Shown here: positions 25,701-39,600 of the stretch, one piece after another
How the letters are laid out: each line of letters begins with the position of its first letter
Numbering within the stretch: position 1 is the first letter of the stretch
Source of the DNA: Solea solea
Lineage: Eukaryota; Chordata; Actinopteri; Pleuronectiformes; Soleidae
Assembly: GCF_958295425.1 (NCBI RefSeq)
Contig: NC_081151.1
Location: 12,198,606-12,262,605 of the forward strand
Reading direction: 5' to 3'
Length of the DNA: 64,000 nucleotides
Translations under genes and position numbers: made by a program
Notes under the pieces: model-generated
What the model was told of the DNA's origin: nothing
The model's database searches: none
Seen by the model: the letters and a program-made list of their open reading frames with translations, nothing else

Positions 25701-28700
25701 AGATGAAACAGAGAAGGAGAGATGAGTATAAAGTAGCACAAAGGGGTCAAATGAGTCAACACTCGGCTCCGAATGGCTCGACAATCCAGAGACTCACTGT
25801 GTGCTTCACTTCAAGACATTTTTAAGAACTGGAAGGTACCCAAAGCCCACAGACGTCACTAACAGGGAAAATAAACGCTAGCAAATACACCAGCGAGAAC
25901 TGAGGATAATGAGCAATATCTCTGTGTATCAGTGGAGCTAAACAGATAGCAGCCGGCCAGGCTATAAATGGAAAATGACTTCATCCCTGGAATTACACCA
26001 CAAGGGACCACACAACACTCCACCACCTCTTCCTCCTCCTCTTCAGCTTCACCTCTCATTTCCACTCACTTGCTCTTCATAAAAACAGTTATTCTGAACA
26101 GTTATCCTCACTTTATGTCCATATTTGCACTGATCATACAAAACTACAGGAAGGATCAGAGCGAGTGTGTGAGCGTAACCAAGTGTGTGACGAGGCTCCA
26201 TTGACACTAGCCCACACAACGTGACAATGACGTCACTTCTCTCACCACACTGTGCATCCTTCTGGAGTGCGTTGCTCTGTGCCAAGATGTCCAGGCTTGT
26301 TCCAGTTAGCTTGCCAACATGCTTTCCTCACCCACTACAAACAAGATCAGCCCGAACACACAGTTCCAGAGCTGAGTTAGTGGATGATAATTGGTCATAA
26401 GTGTCTGAGCAAAAATAACCATTTTACAGGAAGATCAGAGGGAAACCATCTGAGGAAAATACCTCTCTGTTTACAAATCTACAGTGTTTAGTTGCATAAC
26501 TGGGCACTTCTAAGGAGCAAAACTGGTAGAAGTGGAAAGCTTGAGTGAGATCAAGTGATCAAACACACCTGAAAAAGGTTTTCCTTGCTTTGTCTTGGGT
26601 ATAATTGCAGTTAAACTTTGTGTGCGGTTTGCAAAAAGGAACCTGGACAATGGACAAGAAGGAGATGGCAACAAGAAAGGCCATGGTGTTAACTGGGGCC
26701 AGGCAACCTCAACAATGCCATAATGGACACTCTGATCTCAAGTGCCTAATATAAAAACTATTGTATATTAATTTCTTCTTCTTTCGGCGTCTCCCTTAAT
26801 GGGTTGCAACAGTGGATAATCGTCCTCCATCTCATCCTAACCATTGTGTCCTCTTCTGTTACTACAACTGTCCCCCTTCACAACATCCATGAACCTTCTA
26901 TGAGGTCTTACCCTTTTTCCTACTGCCCAACAGCTCCCCATCTTCAACATCCTCTGTCCAATATAATCACTGTCCCTCCTCTGCACGTGACCAAACCAAC
27001 TCAACCATACTCTCTTATTTTATCTGAAAACCTTTGTACCTGAGCTTTACTCTGAATATGTTCATTTCTAATCCTATCCTTCCTGGTCACTCTGCATCTG
27101 CAGCTCTACCAAGTCCAGCTCCACCTACACTATTGTATATTCTAATCCATATCGATGCAACAATTCATCTTAATGACAGCTGTCACAAATGGGTTTTAAC
27201 ATACCAGAAAACTTCTTATTTGTAAGACCACTTAGTACTGAAATGGGGAACAGGACAAGGTGTAGGGGAAATTCAAAAACAGAAGCTATTGAAGTGAATT
27301 TGTCCATGGTTTCTCCATGGACTCACAAATGACCAAGTCATGCCCTGTGGCCACACATCAGATACTGTATGTAGCTGACCTTGTACCACATACAGATGTT
27401 GAAAAAAATCTAATCTAATGAATCTGAATGGAGCCATTTGAAATTCGCACAGCACGGGATGATTGTAAAAATCCCCTTTAAACTTTTAAAATGGCTCTAA
27501 AATTGACTGAAAACACAAAACCATTACATTTAGCTGATAAACAAATAGGTTTTCTTTTCAGATTTTAATCGAAAACTGGCAGAGCCGTGTGTATTCTTCT
27601 TTTGTTTTTGTATCTATACACTTTCAGAAAATGTTCAAAAATCAGAACCCTAACAGATGTGCTAATGTGAAGGCTGCGTGAATGGGTTGAAGTCTGCCAT
27701 TAGCTTGTTTTGAATGTATTTTGAATAGTTTAAGTTGCTGATACTAATCAATAAGAAACCCAAATAAGTGTCAAGCTGCAGTGAAGCTACAGGGCTAGGT
27801 CAGTTCAACTTAAACTAGTCAAAATACATTCAAAATTATTTCATAAATGGCTCCAACAGTTACCACTAACACAACTTATGTTATCAAAGGATGTGTGTTG
27901 GGAGGGGTTGAGGTTTATCAAGTGCATTTTGTCATCTGCTAATGTCACGATTATTCACTTTTATGCATCTCTGATTGGATATATATTTTTATTAAAAAAG
28001 AACAAGAATCTGAAGTAGGATTGTTACAAATTATGAGGTGGTGGAATGATAAGAAAGACTGGACAAATGCTAACCCCCTTCTTTGTGGCACTTATCTACT
28101 TGCTATCGCATAGTCCCAATGATTAATTTTAAGGTCCTACAAATAGAATATGAAGGATTTTCCAAATTCATGACTCTCTCTACAATGGAAACGACTTATT
28201 GTGCGTGCTTTTTCTCGTCCCTAATGATGACAAAACAGTTGGCTGCTGGAGACTAACTTACCCGAATCTTTATCGTCCGTGTTTTGCCTCCACAGTTCTT
28301 CTTTAGCAGCATTTTCTGTGGAGAACAAGAACGCATAGTCAAACTTTAGCGGCAGCTTCACAGATAAATATAAAAAAGTTGCTTGCATGTATTATTTGCA
28401 CAGTGTTGTCCCGCCATGCCCATGTGCACTCAGATGCTGATTCTAGCAGAGCATATTACAGAACCAGTAACATATTGAGTGATGTGACAAGAAGTGAACA
28501 GTGGCAGTCAATTAACATTAGATCATAGGGGATCAAGGAAGTGAGGCAAGTCCAGCTGTCCACTAAACTAAACAGTCGGTCAATGAAGCTTATGCAATAT
28601 CCTGTCTCTCACTTCACTCCATGTCCACGCAGCTCCACTCAAAGACACAGTAGGGGTGGATGGACCACACAATCATCGAATTGTCTCGAGTAGGGGAGGT

Positions 28701-31700
28701 AGATTCTGAGGGGGAAGGGAACTCAGGGAAGAATGGAAACACAAGACTCCTGCTGTTGTGATGTGGGAGAGAAAGAGCTGGTGTGCACTTGCCCTCTTGT
28801 TCACCTCCTGCCAGGCCTTATCTGTTTTTATAGTCAACAGGACCACAGGCTGTTTGGGTGCAAGGTGCTCGAGGATGAGTTCAAAATGGAAATTTGCATT
28901 GTTGAATTTGGCAGCTAAACAAAATGTTTTTTAATGTTTTTTTTGTGTGATAAAATTCTAAAAGTTATCAAAAACATGATCATAAGACTTTGGATAACAC
29001 GTTTCAGTCAGTTGACTACAGATTTTTCCATCAGTCTGGGAGATGCATTTTTCCTTAACTGATTTGATCTGTTCATTCTTTGCCACCACCCAACACTACT
29101 CTCCACACGCACACATCATGACTCGCCACCTGTTTTGAGTGGTGTTTCTACATTTGGAGATTTAGAACTGCGGAGTGCAGAGATTTCACAGGAATCTGGT
29201 TTAGTTTATCTCAATGACTGTGTTGTGGTTGTTAGTTCTAGTCTTTGTTTGTACATATAATGTATCCTTCTGTTGTTTTAACAAACTCTAATAGGAATTC
29301 CAATGTACATGTGCTGTATATGTGCATGCCTATATATGAATACTACTATACAAAACCATTTCTCTTGTAAAAGCTGCAAAGTAGCCACTGTACAATCGCC
29401 TTAGAAATTGGAGCTTACCCCTAAAACATCAACTAATCTAAAAGCAACACAACTACATTATTAAAATAAAATAATAATAACTTATTATTAACTTTCTTAA
29501 ATAAAATTTATTTACATAGTACAACGAAATAACTAGAAATAGTAGGAAACCAAAATAATAGGGAGGGGAAACTTGAAGAAAATATGTTATGCTTAGGAAA
29601 TGACCCAAGTTGGATAAACTAGCAACAATATGGTTACAATATGTAAAAACACTGCTCTAGCCTGAGCAGGCATGATGGATTATTATAGACTGAAACAAAA
29701 CAAACTCATTTAATCCTGCCTTGAAAATAGTTAAGAGATGTGTAATTGTTTTACTTAAGTGGCAGCTCATGCTGGTCACACTAGCAGCCTGGCAAGCTTA
29801 CAAGCAACTGACTTTAGATACAAACAGAACAGGATTCTGACATTCTCCCAAGAAAATAAATAAACAGTCTGTTCTTAAAAAAACAGCTGTCCTATGCAAA
29901 CTTTAAACAATCAGGTTGACAAGATGTCACAATGACTTATGTGAATATATAGTCGACTTCCAGTCTCTTCAACAAAGAGTGACTTCACGTTCCCTTTCTC
30001 TGTGTGTTTTGTTATCAAGCCTCTATTTTTGTTGCTGGTCTGCCTGTTGAATTTGAGAACCATTAGAACAGTTGTACTGTACATATGATGAGCTCAAATG
30101 GGATTGTTGAATGTTTTCAAGAGATAAGCAAACTGTAACACACCCCCTGTCAAATTCACAACCTGCTCCCACTTTCAAGCTTGTATTGCACACAATTTCC
30201 CATGTCATTAAGAGTTCATGAGTTCCACTTGATTGCAGCAACAGACATGGTCAGTTAACACCTGAGTGTTAGCGGCAGAAAGTAGTTCAGAGTGTTCAGT
30301 TGAAGCTGACCCTGTAGTTTTACTTCCAAAAAAACCCTTCTTCTCCTGGGCTCATACCTAACATGATGCATACATACTATTTTCATGGTCTCTTTTTATG
30401 TTGTGCACCTGATCGAAATCTCACTTACTGTGGTCTGACCTGCCTGATCACTCACGTTCACATTAGTTTAGACGGGTTGACTCCAACAACATTATAGACA
30501 AAAGTGAAAATACGAACTTATAGATACTGTAAAACAATACCAAACTTCTCACAAGAGGTTTGAATAGGAAACAGTCACAATAATTGTAGCATGTGGAGTC
30601 TGACAAATGAAAAATGTTTGACTAACCAAATTGGATTTAACATCTTAACATGCTTACTGCTGTTTCTTTGCCCACCTATCTCATGTCATCCCCAGAAGAG
30701 CATCTGTGAAACAAATCACATAGTGTGGAAGCTGAGGCAAACTTAAAGTCCACTTAAAGGGTTAATGGGAGACTGAATCTGTGTCTGCTACCTCTGTAGG
30801 CCCCCCATTGTATTCCCCACAGCACCCCCCAATTCCACTTGACTGGGTACACACACGCACACACACGTGCAATCAGAAAGAAATTCACAAACAGTAGGAT
30901 ATGCACAAGCAGTCACAAAAAGACAGACAGGATGATAGAACCCCCCCCACCACCTTTTTTTTCACCCTTCTCATTGCTGCCCGCTGTCTCTCATCATCTG
31001 TTCTTTCCCTCTAAAAACCATGGACATATGGACCTCTGAAACCTGCAGTTTCTCTCTGTGCAAACACACACACACACACACAAACGCACACACTCTCTCT
31101 CCCCTCCATGGTACGGGCCAACAAGTCTATTTGATTTTAATAATTAGTGGACTGGCTTCTCCATGACTCATTAGTGGCTGACGTTTTTCTGTTGTTTGTT
31201 TAATCCTCTCCTTCTGCCTCCACCCCTCCATCGTTTCCCCTCGCTTGCCAGCCTTTGTGAGAAACGGGGGCGGACATCTGCCGTCCGTGCCTCCATCTCC
31301 TTCATCCCTCTCCAGCCAGACCACCATGGTGGTTAGAGTCCAGCTATGGAAAGGGTAGACTTTGTTTGCTTGTGAGAGTGTGCACATTTGTGTGTGTGTG
31401 TGTGTGTGTGGAGGGGGGGGGCATCTTTGTATTTTTGGAACTCAATTCAGCCCAGCATCACAATATGTGCTGTTTTGGGGGTGAGTGTAAGACTAGTATG
31501 TTATTTGGTACAGTTAATTTTCAAATGGTCATATTACTTAAGAGGGTAACTGTGTTGCTGTTGATGTGAGTGGAACTGTATCTAATGTATAATAATAATA
31601 TGTAACGAAAGGATAAACTAAATTAGGATTTCTATAAGTGAGACGCTTAAGGATATAGAGCTCCGGTAGCTGACGTCACACAATCCCACCATGCAACACT

Positions 31701-33626
31701 TGGAATAAAATCCCATGCATTCAAATCTAGACAAAATACTGTATATACCAGTCACACAATCCCACCATGCAACACTTGGAATAAAAATCCCATGCATTCA
31801 AATCTAGACAAAATACTGTATATACCAGGCACTATGCCAAAGCAACTCATCTCTTCGCCGGCTGTATTCATAAAAAAGTGAAGATAAAATATCAAACATT
31901 ATACCAGATCACCAAAGATCTCAAGAGACAGCATAGGTGGATCACTGCCATAAAACACACTTTGAAGCAAGCAAAGAAAGACAAGCTATGGGAAACTGCA
32001 CAATTTCCCCTTGTGTAGTGATCACTTCATATCAGGTACAGAATTCAACACTATCAGAAAGTTTAAGATGTTAAATGTGTCAGAATTTGAATCGATATCT
32101 TAAGGATAACAGAGATTATTAGACAAAAAAGTGTAATACTTCAACTGATCTTAATTTATTGTATTGAATATCTTCTAATCCAGTGGTTCTCAAACTTTTT
32201 ATACCAAGTACCACCATAAGTCAGGGTTAAAAAACCAACCTTGTGATTATCATGATAACTAGTCTAAATGCTCATTATTAGTGCTAATAAAAAAACATCA
32301 TGAAGCATTTAATGATAACTACTAACTTGCTGCATTTTTTCCAGGTCCAGACTGGGCCTCCCTGGCTCCCCGCCGTAGCTGTGCCGATGCTTTCTGTAAG
32401 GTGCTGTCTGGTCAAAGTGGGTCAAAATAATAGGTCGTGCCACTGGTTGAACCACCTGCAGCTGAAAGCGCATGGGAGGTGGCTTGAAGCTTCGTGGCGG
32501 ACTGGAGCTAAAGAGCACGGGACTTGGGGATGCAACCAAGCAAGCGCCTGGCTCAACCAGCTGCCTAGCAGAGGCAGCAGGGGACCCGCAGCCACAGAGG
32601 TCCCGCACCTCCTCATCACTGGAGGCACTGCTGAGGTGATCTCCATGGCGCTGTGGAAGTGCAGACACCCACTTCCTGTTGTCACCACGGCTGATTCGCT
32701 CAAGCTCTTCCTCTGAAGAGTGATGATCCAGATTGGCATCTAAGAGGAGGCGGAGGCGGCGTAATCGAGTTGGAGAGAGGGGACCCTGGTTGTGCTGCTG
32801 GCTGGTGGCCAAGGGGGTGAGGGCACAATTTCTCCGTCTTTCTGGAGGAGATGATGAGAAGAAAATATCAGAGCAGAAGGTGGAGATATGGCTGCAAAAG
32901 AGTGCAAATGCTCTTATCCTCAAGCCGACTTTCTGTTGACTTGAAACGTGTCATGATTATTTGTGTTTAAACAAATAATGATCAGATCATCATATGTTTA
33001 CAGTAAAAATGTTTGTCAGAGGGCACGTACCTCTGTCTATCTGTGCAAGTTCCTGGTTCTCCCCCTCCGAGTCATCACTCTCCACTCCCTCTCCACCACC
33101 GTGGTAAGAAATCTGGAATGAGGATAGAGTCTACACTGTAGGTCAAATATGCCAGATAGCAATAAGTTAAGTGAACCCCTAATGCCTCCCACAATGCTCC
33201 TCCTTTTTCTTCAAGTCAAAATTTGAATATTCAAGAAACCTGTTTTTTCAATTTATGTAAGTCAGTAAAGGATATCTGGCAATGTAGAGCAACTTCAATA
33301 CATAAAATGCATAAAAACAAACTGCACAATGTATAATGGGTTTTCAGTAAAGGCTGGCACTATATTGAGTTGCAGTGTTCTCTTAATTGTAGACATATTT
33401 TTTCTTGCACAGTCTAAACCAACCTTTTTTTTTTTTTGTCGACAGCAGTAGAAACAATACAGACACCCTGCAGACTCAAACACTAAGAGTTAAGTAATGC
33501 GCCTCACACTCTGTAATTACCACTCGAAAGGCCTCGCTGAGCAGCTGCCATCTGTGCATGTGTGTACGCTCCTTATACACACATACAGCCACACAAACCT
33601 ACAGTGTTCACTGTAATACACACACA

Positions 33627-33667
<41 letters not shown>

Positions 33668-36600
33668 CTCTTCTTTCTAAAGCTCACTCTCTAAAAAGAG
33701 CAAGAGGGGAGCCAGGGCCTCAAAGCCCTGTTAGAATAGACAGTGTTCAATTCATATAAGTCTAAATTCTACAAAGTTTTAGATTGAATAAATCAAAGTC
33801 TACATCCACACTACTGTTTTCATTTGCAGTACATTTTTGAGAGCAAAACAAAAGTGTGAAAACACGGCTGGCTCTGTTTTTGTATAAAAACTCCCAGTAG
33901 GATTTTAGTTTTTAGTCTGGATGGGCAGAATTACTTGGTTCTTATTAGCCCTAACTTGGCTAAGTTAATGTCAGCTTCACCATGTCAGTGGTCCCAAAAC
34001 TTTTTCCCCATTGTTGTTTCTTATGAGCAGTACTTTCTGATAATAAGCACGTTTGAAAATAAATGCTGTTTTTCAAATGAAAATGTAAAATTATGAATGT
34101 AGCCAAAGCCTGATGGTGTCTTCTTCTTCTGTATTCTTACAGCAGTTTGCATCCGTAATGTTGCATTACTGCATCCTACTCTTTCTTTTACACATATAAG
34201 GATTTGTGTATTACACCCACAGCAATTTACCGAGGGTGCACCTGCCGCACAGATCTGCGCTGCATGAGCACTAAGGGTTAACAATATATTTGTTACATGC
34301 AGCAAAGAAGCCAAAAACATTCACATTTAAAAAGCTGAAAAAACAAGATAACTTGTTTTAATTATTTAAAAAAAACCCAAACAGATTAATGAAATATCCA
34401 GCCACTGTTCAAGGCCAAAAAGAAAAATTGCATCACTTCACGAACTCTTCGTGATAATCGCACTGAGGAATAACTGTGTGTAGGAAATGTATTTAGGCAG
34501 GTGGCTGACTCAGGGCTTCAGCTACATGGTGAATTATTGTGGCGTAGTATCCACGATGCAGCTGAAATCCTATTAAAAGCAAATGCTGCAGGATACTAAG
34601 AATGAAGGGACACTGTTGTTTCATCAAGTTCATGTCTTGTAATAAACAGAGACAAGAATTCAGCCCATGAAATGTGTTTGCACTTTAAACGGGTGTTGTA
34701 ATTTTAAGATCTGCAATACATCGACATTTTTGCCAGTTATTGACATTTGTTTAAACAACTAATCCATCATTTCACGAGTGCACTTGAATAAATAGTTAAG
34801 TAAACAAGAAACAAAAACTTATGCAAAGCACAGAAGCATCAACAAGCCATAAAATTTGCCACGCAAATCTCAAGTAATTATTTGAATAAGTTTTGCCTTG
34901 AGTACTGTTTCAGACATGCATGGATTTTTCTAGAGAGTAGAAGCTTGAGAGATGTAGCAACATTTAGTTATCTGATGTGAGAATGTTAAAAAAAATAAAA
35001 AGATAAAGATAAAAAAATATCTAATTGCATTTTTTTATATATATTTTGGGTGTTAAATGTTCTCCTGTGAGCATTTCCATATGAAATACCATCAAGATGC
35101 CACACCAGGAAAATTCACTTGTTACAGCAGCACACATGGATAGAAGATAAGTAATCTAGTAGATCTAAAGTAGAAAATAGAAAAATATAATCATCAATAC
35201 AAAAATAAGCTAGGATAAACAACTATATACATATAACTGCAACACAGGAATAGACTAAGCATTACAAAATATATAGGACGATAAAGTATTTGAGAAAGTA
35301 TTCAAACATTATTATTATTGTTGTTATTATTATCAGTGAAAGTGCAGTTAAACAGGATTTATTGCATAAACTACAGTGATAAAAAGTGGATGCATAATGA
35401 ATGTGATTTTCTTGCAGGATGTAAGGAATACTGCAAATGAAAATTGACTGTGTAACAGTGTTCTGCAGAGTGCTGGACTGGTGTTTAATGGCTGTGGGAA
35501 TAAAGAACATGCAGGCCTGCAGATGTGGGACCTAATGTATGTATTACGTCATTAATAGAACAATCAGAACTGGGGCAGTTATAACGAAGTCTGTGACAGT
35601 GCTGAATAAAGCATGAGTAAGGTATAATTCCAATAGGAAAATAATAGGACTTTCTGTAAACAATCAATATCCATATCCTAAGTTGCTGTTTTTTAATTGT
35701 CTTGTTATAAATTTGATTAGCTGTTCAGCCTTACTTTCCATTGATATGTGAACCCGATATTCTTAAGTTAAAATGCTTAAGGTTTTCTTAAGAGTTTTTA
35801 TTTCACCACCATCATATTAGACGCCAAACAATTGATACTTCCGTGCATCAATGATTTTTTTCAAGTCATCAGCTACACTTCTGCACTACATTTGACTTGT
35901 ATTTCACATATTAAAGTTTACAGACAGATTTCTTTGTATTTGATGTATCAGCTCATTCTATTTGCAGCTCTTGTATAACGCAATGCTTAAGCCTGGATTG
36001 CACCACTGCAACCTGGACAGGCCGCCTCATATTATAATCCTTTTTAGCTATGCATCAATACTGCCTTTCCAAAGTATCGGTTTCAGATAAAGAGCAGCAT
36101 AACTCGGTTGTACTGCACTCTTCAGGAGAAATCAGTAATGTTTTCATTTTCTTGCAGCTACAAAACTTGATCAATCAGCACAGGTGAAACAATTGAAAAA
36201 AGCCAGGTAGCTCAGATGGACTAAAACTGACTGCTGTGTGCTGGTGTCTTACGAAAAGTATTTCTGCAGGAGATGCAGCAATCAATCACTAAACTGATTA
36301 TTAATCAATTACTAAATAAATCGCCAAATATTTCCATAATTGTTTGACTGTTCTTTTTTCATTATTAAAATAATTTCATCATAACATCTTAAACATGAAT
36401 GTTTTTGCTTTTCTTTGGCCCTCTAGAACAAATAACTATATTTTATTTATGTAAGTATACAAAAATGTGTGTTCCCATACTTTTCCAGTGCGCTGATGTC
36501 TATCTTCTTAGTACTGCATCTATTACATGAGGTGACATCAATAGCAGAGCTTCCTTGTGTTAGCGGAAGAGTGTTACAGGGTTCTTTCAATGCATCTTTC

Positions 36601-39600
36601 AGCCATTCCTCTAAGCTCTGTTAGCATAAACTAAACTCATCCCATTTATGTACTGTTTGTTATCCTACTAAATATAACTGATGATTCTTACCAGTTTGTC
36701 AGCCTTGACTAAAATCTAAAACTGCCACAATATGGTCGCAAAACAGCCTTTTCCAAAAGAAACTGAGGTCTGTGTTGTATGGATGCACCGATTCGATATT
36801 TGTATTGGTATCGGTCCCGATATTGAAGAAAATTCTAGATCGGGTATCGTGACAATGGGCCGATCAATAGCAGCCGATCTACAAACTTGACGGCTACTTG
36901 CAATACCTGCGCAGTAAATGTTCCAAGGAGTGGTCATCGCTATGGATAGGCAAGCTGTCGGGGACAGGGGATTCCGGCTGAAGCCACGGTACACGGTAAG
37001 CTGAAAATATTTGTCCAAGACGGTTCTACTTAAACTGCAGTGAAGTGTACAATCACATATTAGAGAAGATAAAATATGTCAAAGCTCTGAGTTTCACTAG
37101 AGATATCTGGAGCTCTGACGTTTCCCCTGTGTCACTTTCAAGTTTAACAGCACGATGGCTGGATGAGAGTTACGTGCCACGCGGTGCAATGTTAGACGCA
37201 ACAAACCTCCGTGGGTCACACAGCAGTGATGCGATTGCAGTTACCCTAATGGAAATGTTTGACAAGTGTCAAATTCCTGTGAGCAAAGTCCATGCGATTC
37301 TGAGGGACAACACCAGCAACATGCGAAAGGCGATGGAGAACATGAGAGTGCGTAGTCTAGGCTGCGTTGTACATACAATGCATCTCGTTGTGAACGAGGG
37401 ACATCTATCTAGAAGCTATGATTTATTCAGCTGCTTTTGTGTTGGACGTTAAAATAATTTTTGTACTGTTTATTTTGAATGTCTATCAAGCTTGTGAAGC
37501 TATTGGTTTATTTAAGATTGCTGTACTGGTGCACAGTTATTAAATAAGTAAGTAATTCAGTACATTTCTATCTGTTCATATGTTTTTAAAAAATATGAAA
37601 TAAATGTTTAAGTCAAGTCTGATGTTGCCTTACACAAAAGAATGATCCCAGTCTTTTTCACACAATGAGACCTACCATTTGCTACCAAAATTCCACGCTG
37701 TTTTTCTGTATCGGATCGGGATCAGCCGGTTTTAAACCTCAGATATCAGTATTGGAGGTTTGATCGGATCGGTGCATCCCTACTGTGTTGCTTCGTAAAT
37801 CACCCATTTCCCCACAACAGAGTCCAAACATTAAACCAGCATTTACAGACTTACCAGAGAAACACAAACCTAACAAAAGAGGCAGCAATAGTGAGCTAGT
37901 TTGTAGGAGATATAACATGCTCAGGATCCTGCAGGTGACATATATGTATCCAAAATTTATATTGTGATATGGCATACTGGTATAATAAAGCTGCAGCCCT
38001 AATTACATTAATACAGTGACCTAATATACAGTTTATTATTTGTGTATGGGACACTACAAAATGTCAACAAATGGTATATTCGTGTTCACAATTCTCCAAA
38101 CGTGCATATTAATCTCAGTCATGTGCAGTAACAGTTGATTGAGTTTATATCACAGCCTCATGATTTAGAGAAAGTTGATGATTCATATGACAGTTCCCCA
38201 CCATTTTTTATCAGGGCTCGTAGCTTCCAGCCTGTGTGATACATTCACTCGGCTGATACACCTAAGCAAAGTGAAAGTGACACTCCATGAAACGGCAAGG
38301 CTGCTTTTGTGCAAACATGCAAAGGCCGTCAAAGAGTTGTGTGTTTGTGTGTCAACAACAGTTCAATGAAATCCTTGTCAGTTCCTCGGAACGCTGAGCT
38401 GCTTGCTAAGCTGGATCATTGACAATGTCACAGTGCACACACACACTGCCCAGCTCACACACATTTCAGCATGGCTCTGTCCTTTCACACAGACACTGAC
38501 ACATTTAATTCCCCGTCTCATAAAAACACACAGCACGGGGTCACAAGGGGGCTGATTCACTTCCCCCTCACACTCCAGTGAATCTTCGCTAAGTAATCTT
38601 TACTAGTGACTGTAACTCTAGTCTAAGAGTACTTAAGTCCCTATCCTATCGTTCAGCCTTCAGCCAACGACCACTGCTGCACACTATTTTAATATTTTGC
38701 AGATGAAACTCAACAACATGAAACTATCTTCCAGTAATCCTGCCTACTGCAACTTTCAAACCAAGCGTACCAGGAAATTACGCACAGCTGAATGTTATGT
38801 CATACTCTGATGAGATTGTACATGTGGATGTGATATGATACACACTGATGCGTTCTTTAGGGCCCAAGCATGAAAGCCAACGGCTCCTGGCACGAAGAGT
38901 GAGGACTATTGTTCCTGTTGAGTTTGTATTATGATTATTTGAAGTTTGATGATTGAATTCTATGGACTAACATTTCTGGGAATAGTTGGGAGTAGTTTGT
39001 TGGTTTGTTTGTTTGTTTTTTTGTCCCCATACGGTCATGTTGTCCAGCTTTATATGCAGCCATTTACTTCAACTGACAACACTAAAGTTGCATGCATTTT
39101 TTTAAGCTGACAGCTGATAATAACATTGAACAATAAACCTGATCAGGACTTTTTCCAATGGGAATTCTGTATGACTCAGCCAAAAAACATCTTGTGCCAG
39201 GGTAAAGATGGCTCACTACTCATTCACTATTCATATTCCACCATTACAATAACCACTTCCAGCAGAGAGAATCCTTCCACTGAGCAGAGCAACAAAAAAA
39301 ACAAAGGTAGACAATGAGGATGGCACACTTTCCTCTGTAGTCCATGGCCAGGCCTTTGAAGTGGAACGCTTTGGCACTAAATGGCTGCCATGCGACTATA
39401 CAGTTCATTGACGCACAACAGTGTTTTGGATGGAGTGAGTTAGTGACCCATGAAGGATACAATTCACCCTTCTACTGACCAAAAAGTGGCATTATGCAAA
39501 CTGAAAAGGCATAACAACTGAGGGGCACTGACACTAAATCTATTGTGGAAATCTGGAGTGTGAAAATCTAGAATATGAGATAATTACAGGCTGTAACAGT

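Larger units (their letters stand above)
22857..28261. other. Intron 4 of the 281-aa gene
   Basis: 5.4 kb without a supported exon. Open frames at 25,046-25,573 and 25,457-25,762 are compositionally biased and resemble no family. It contains the LINE fragment at 26,775-27,140, an inverted repeat at 27,707-27,836 and A/T runs at about 24,440 and 24,807. Confidence 0.55.
28316..32326. other. Intron 3 of the 281-aa gene
   Basis: 4.0 kb with no supported exon. It holds CA-rich segments (about 30,850 and 31,065), a TG run (31,389), a 76-bp tandem duplication and a hAT-type terminal sequence at 32,181. Confidence 0.55.

Noticed and set aside
31675..31827. A short CRISPR-like repeat array
   Set aside because: Only two adjacent units with no spacer; it is a plain tandem duplication in a vertebrate genome.
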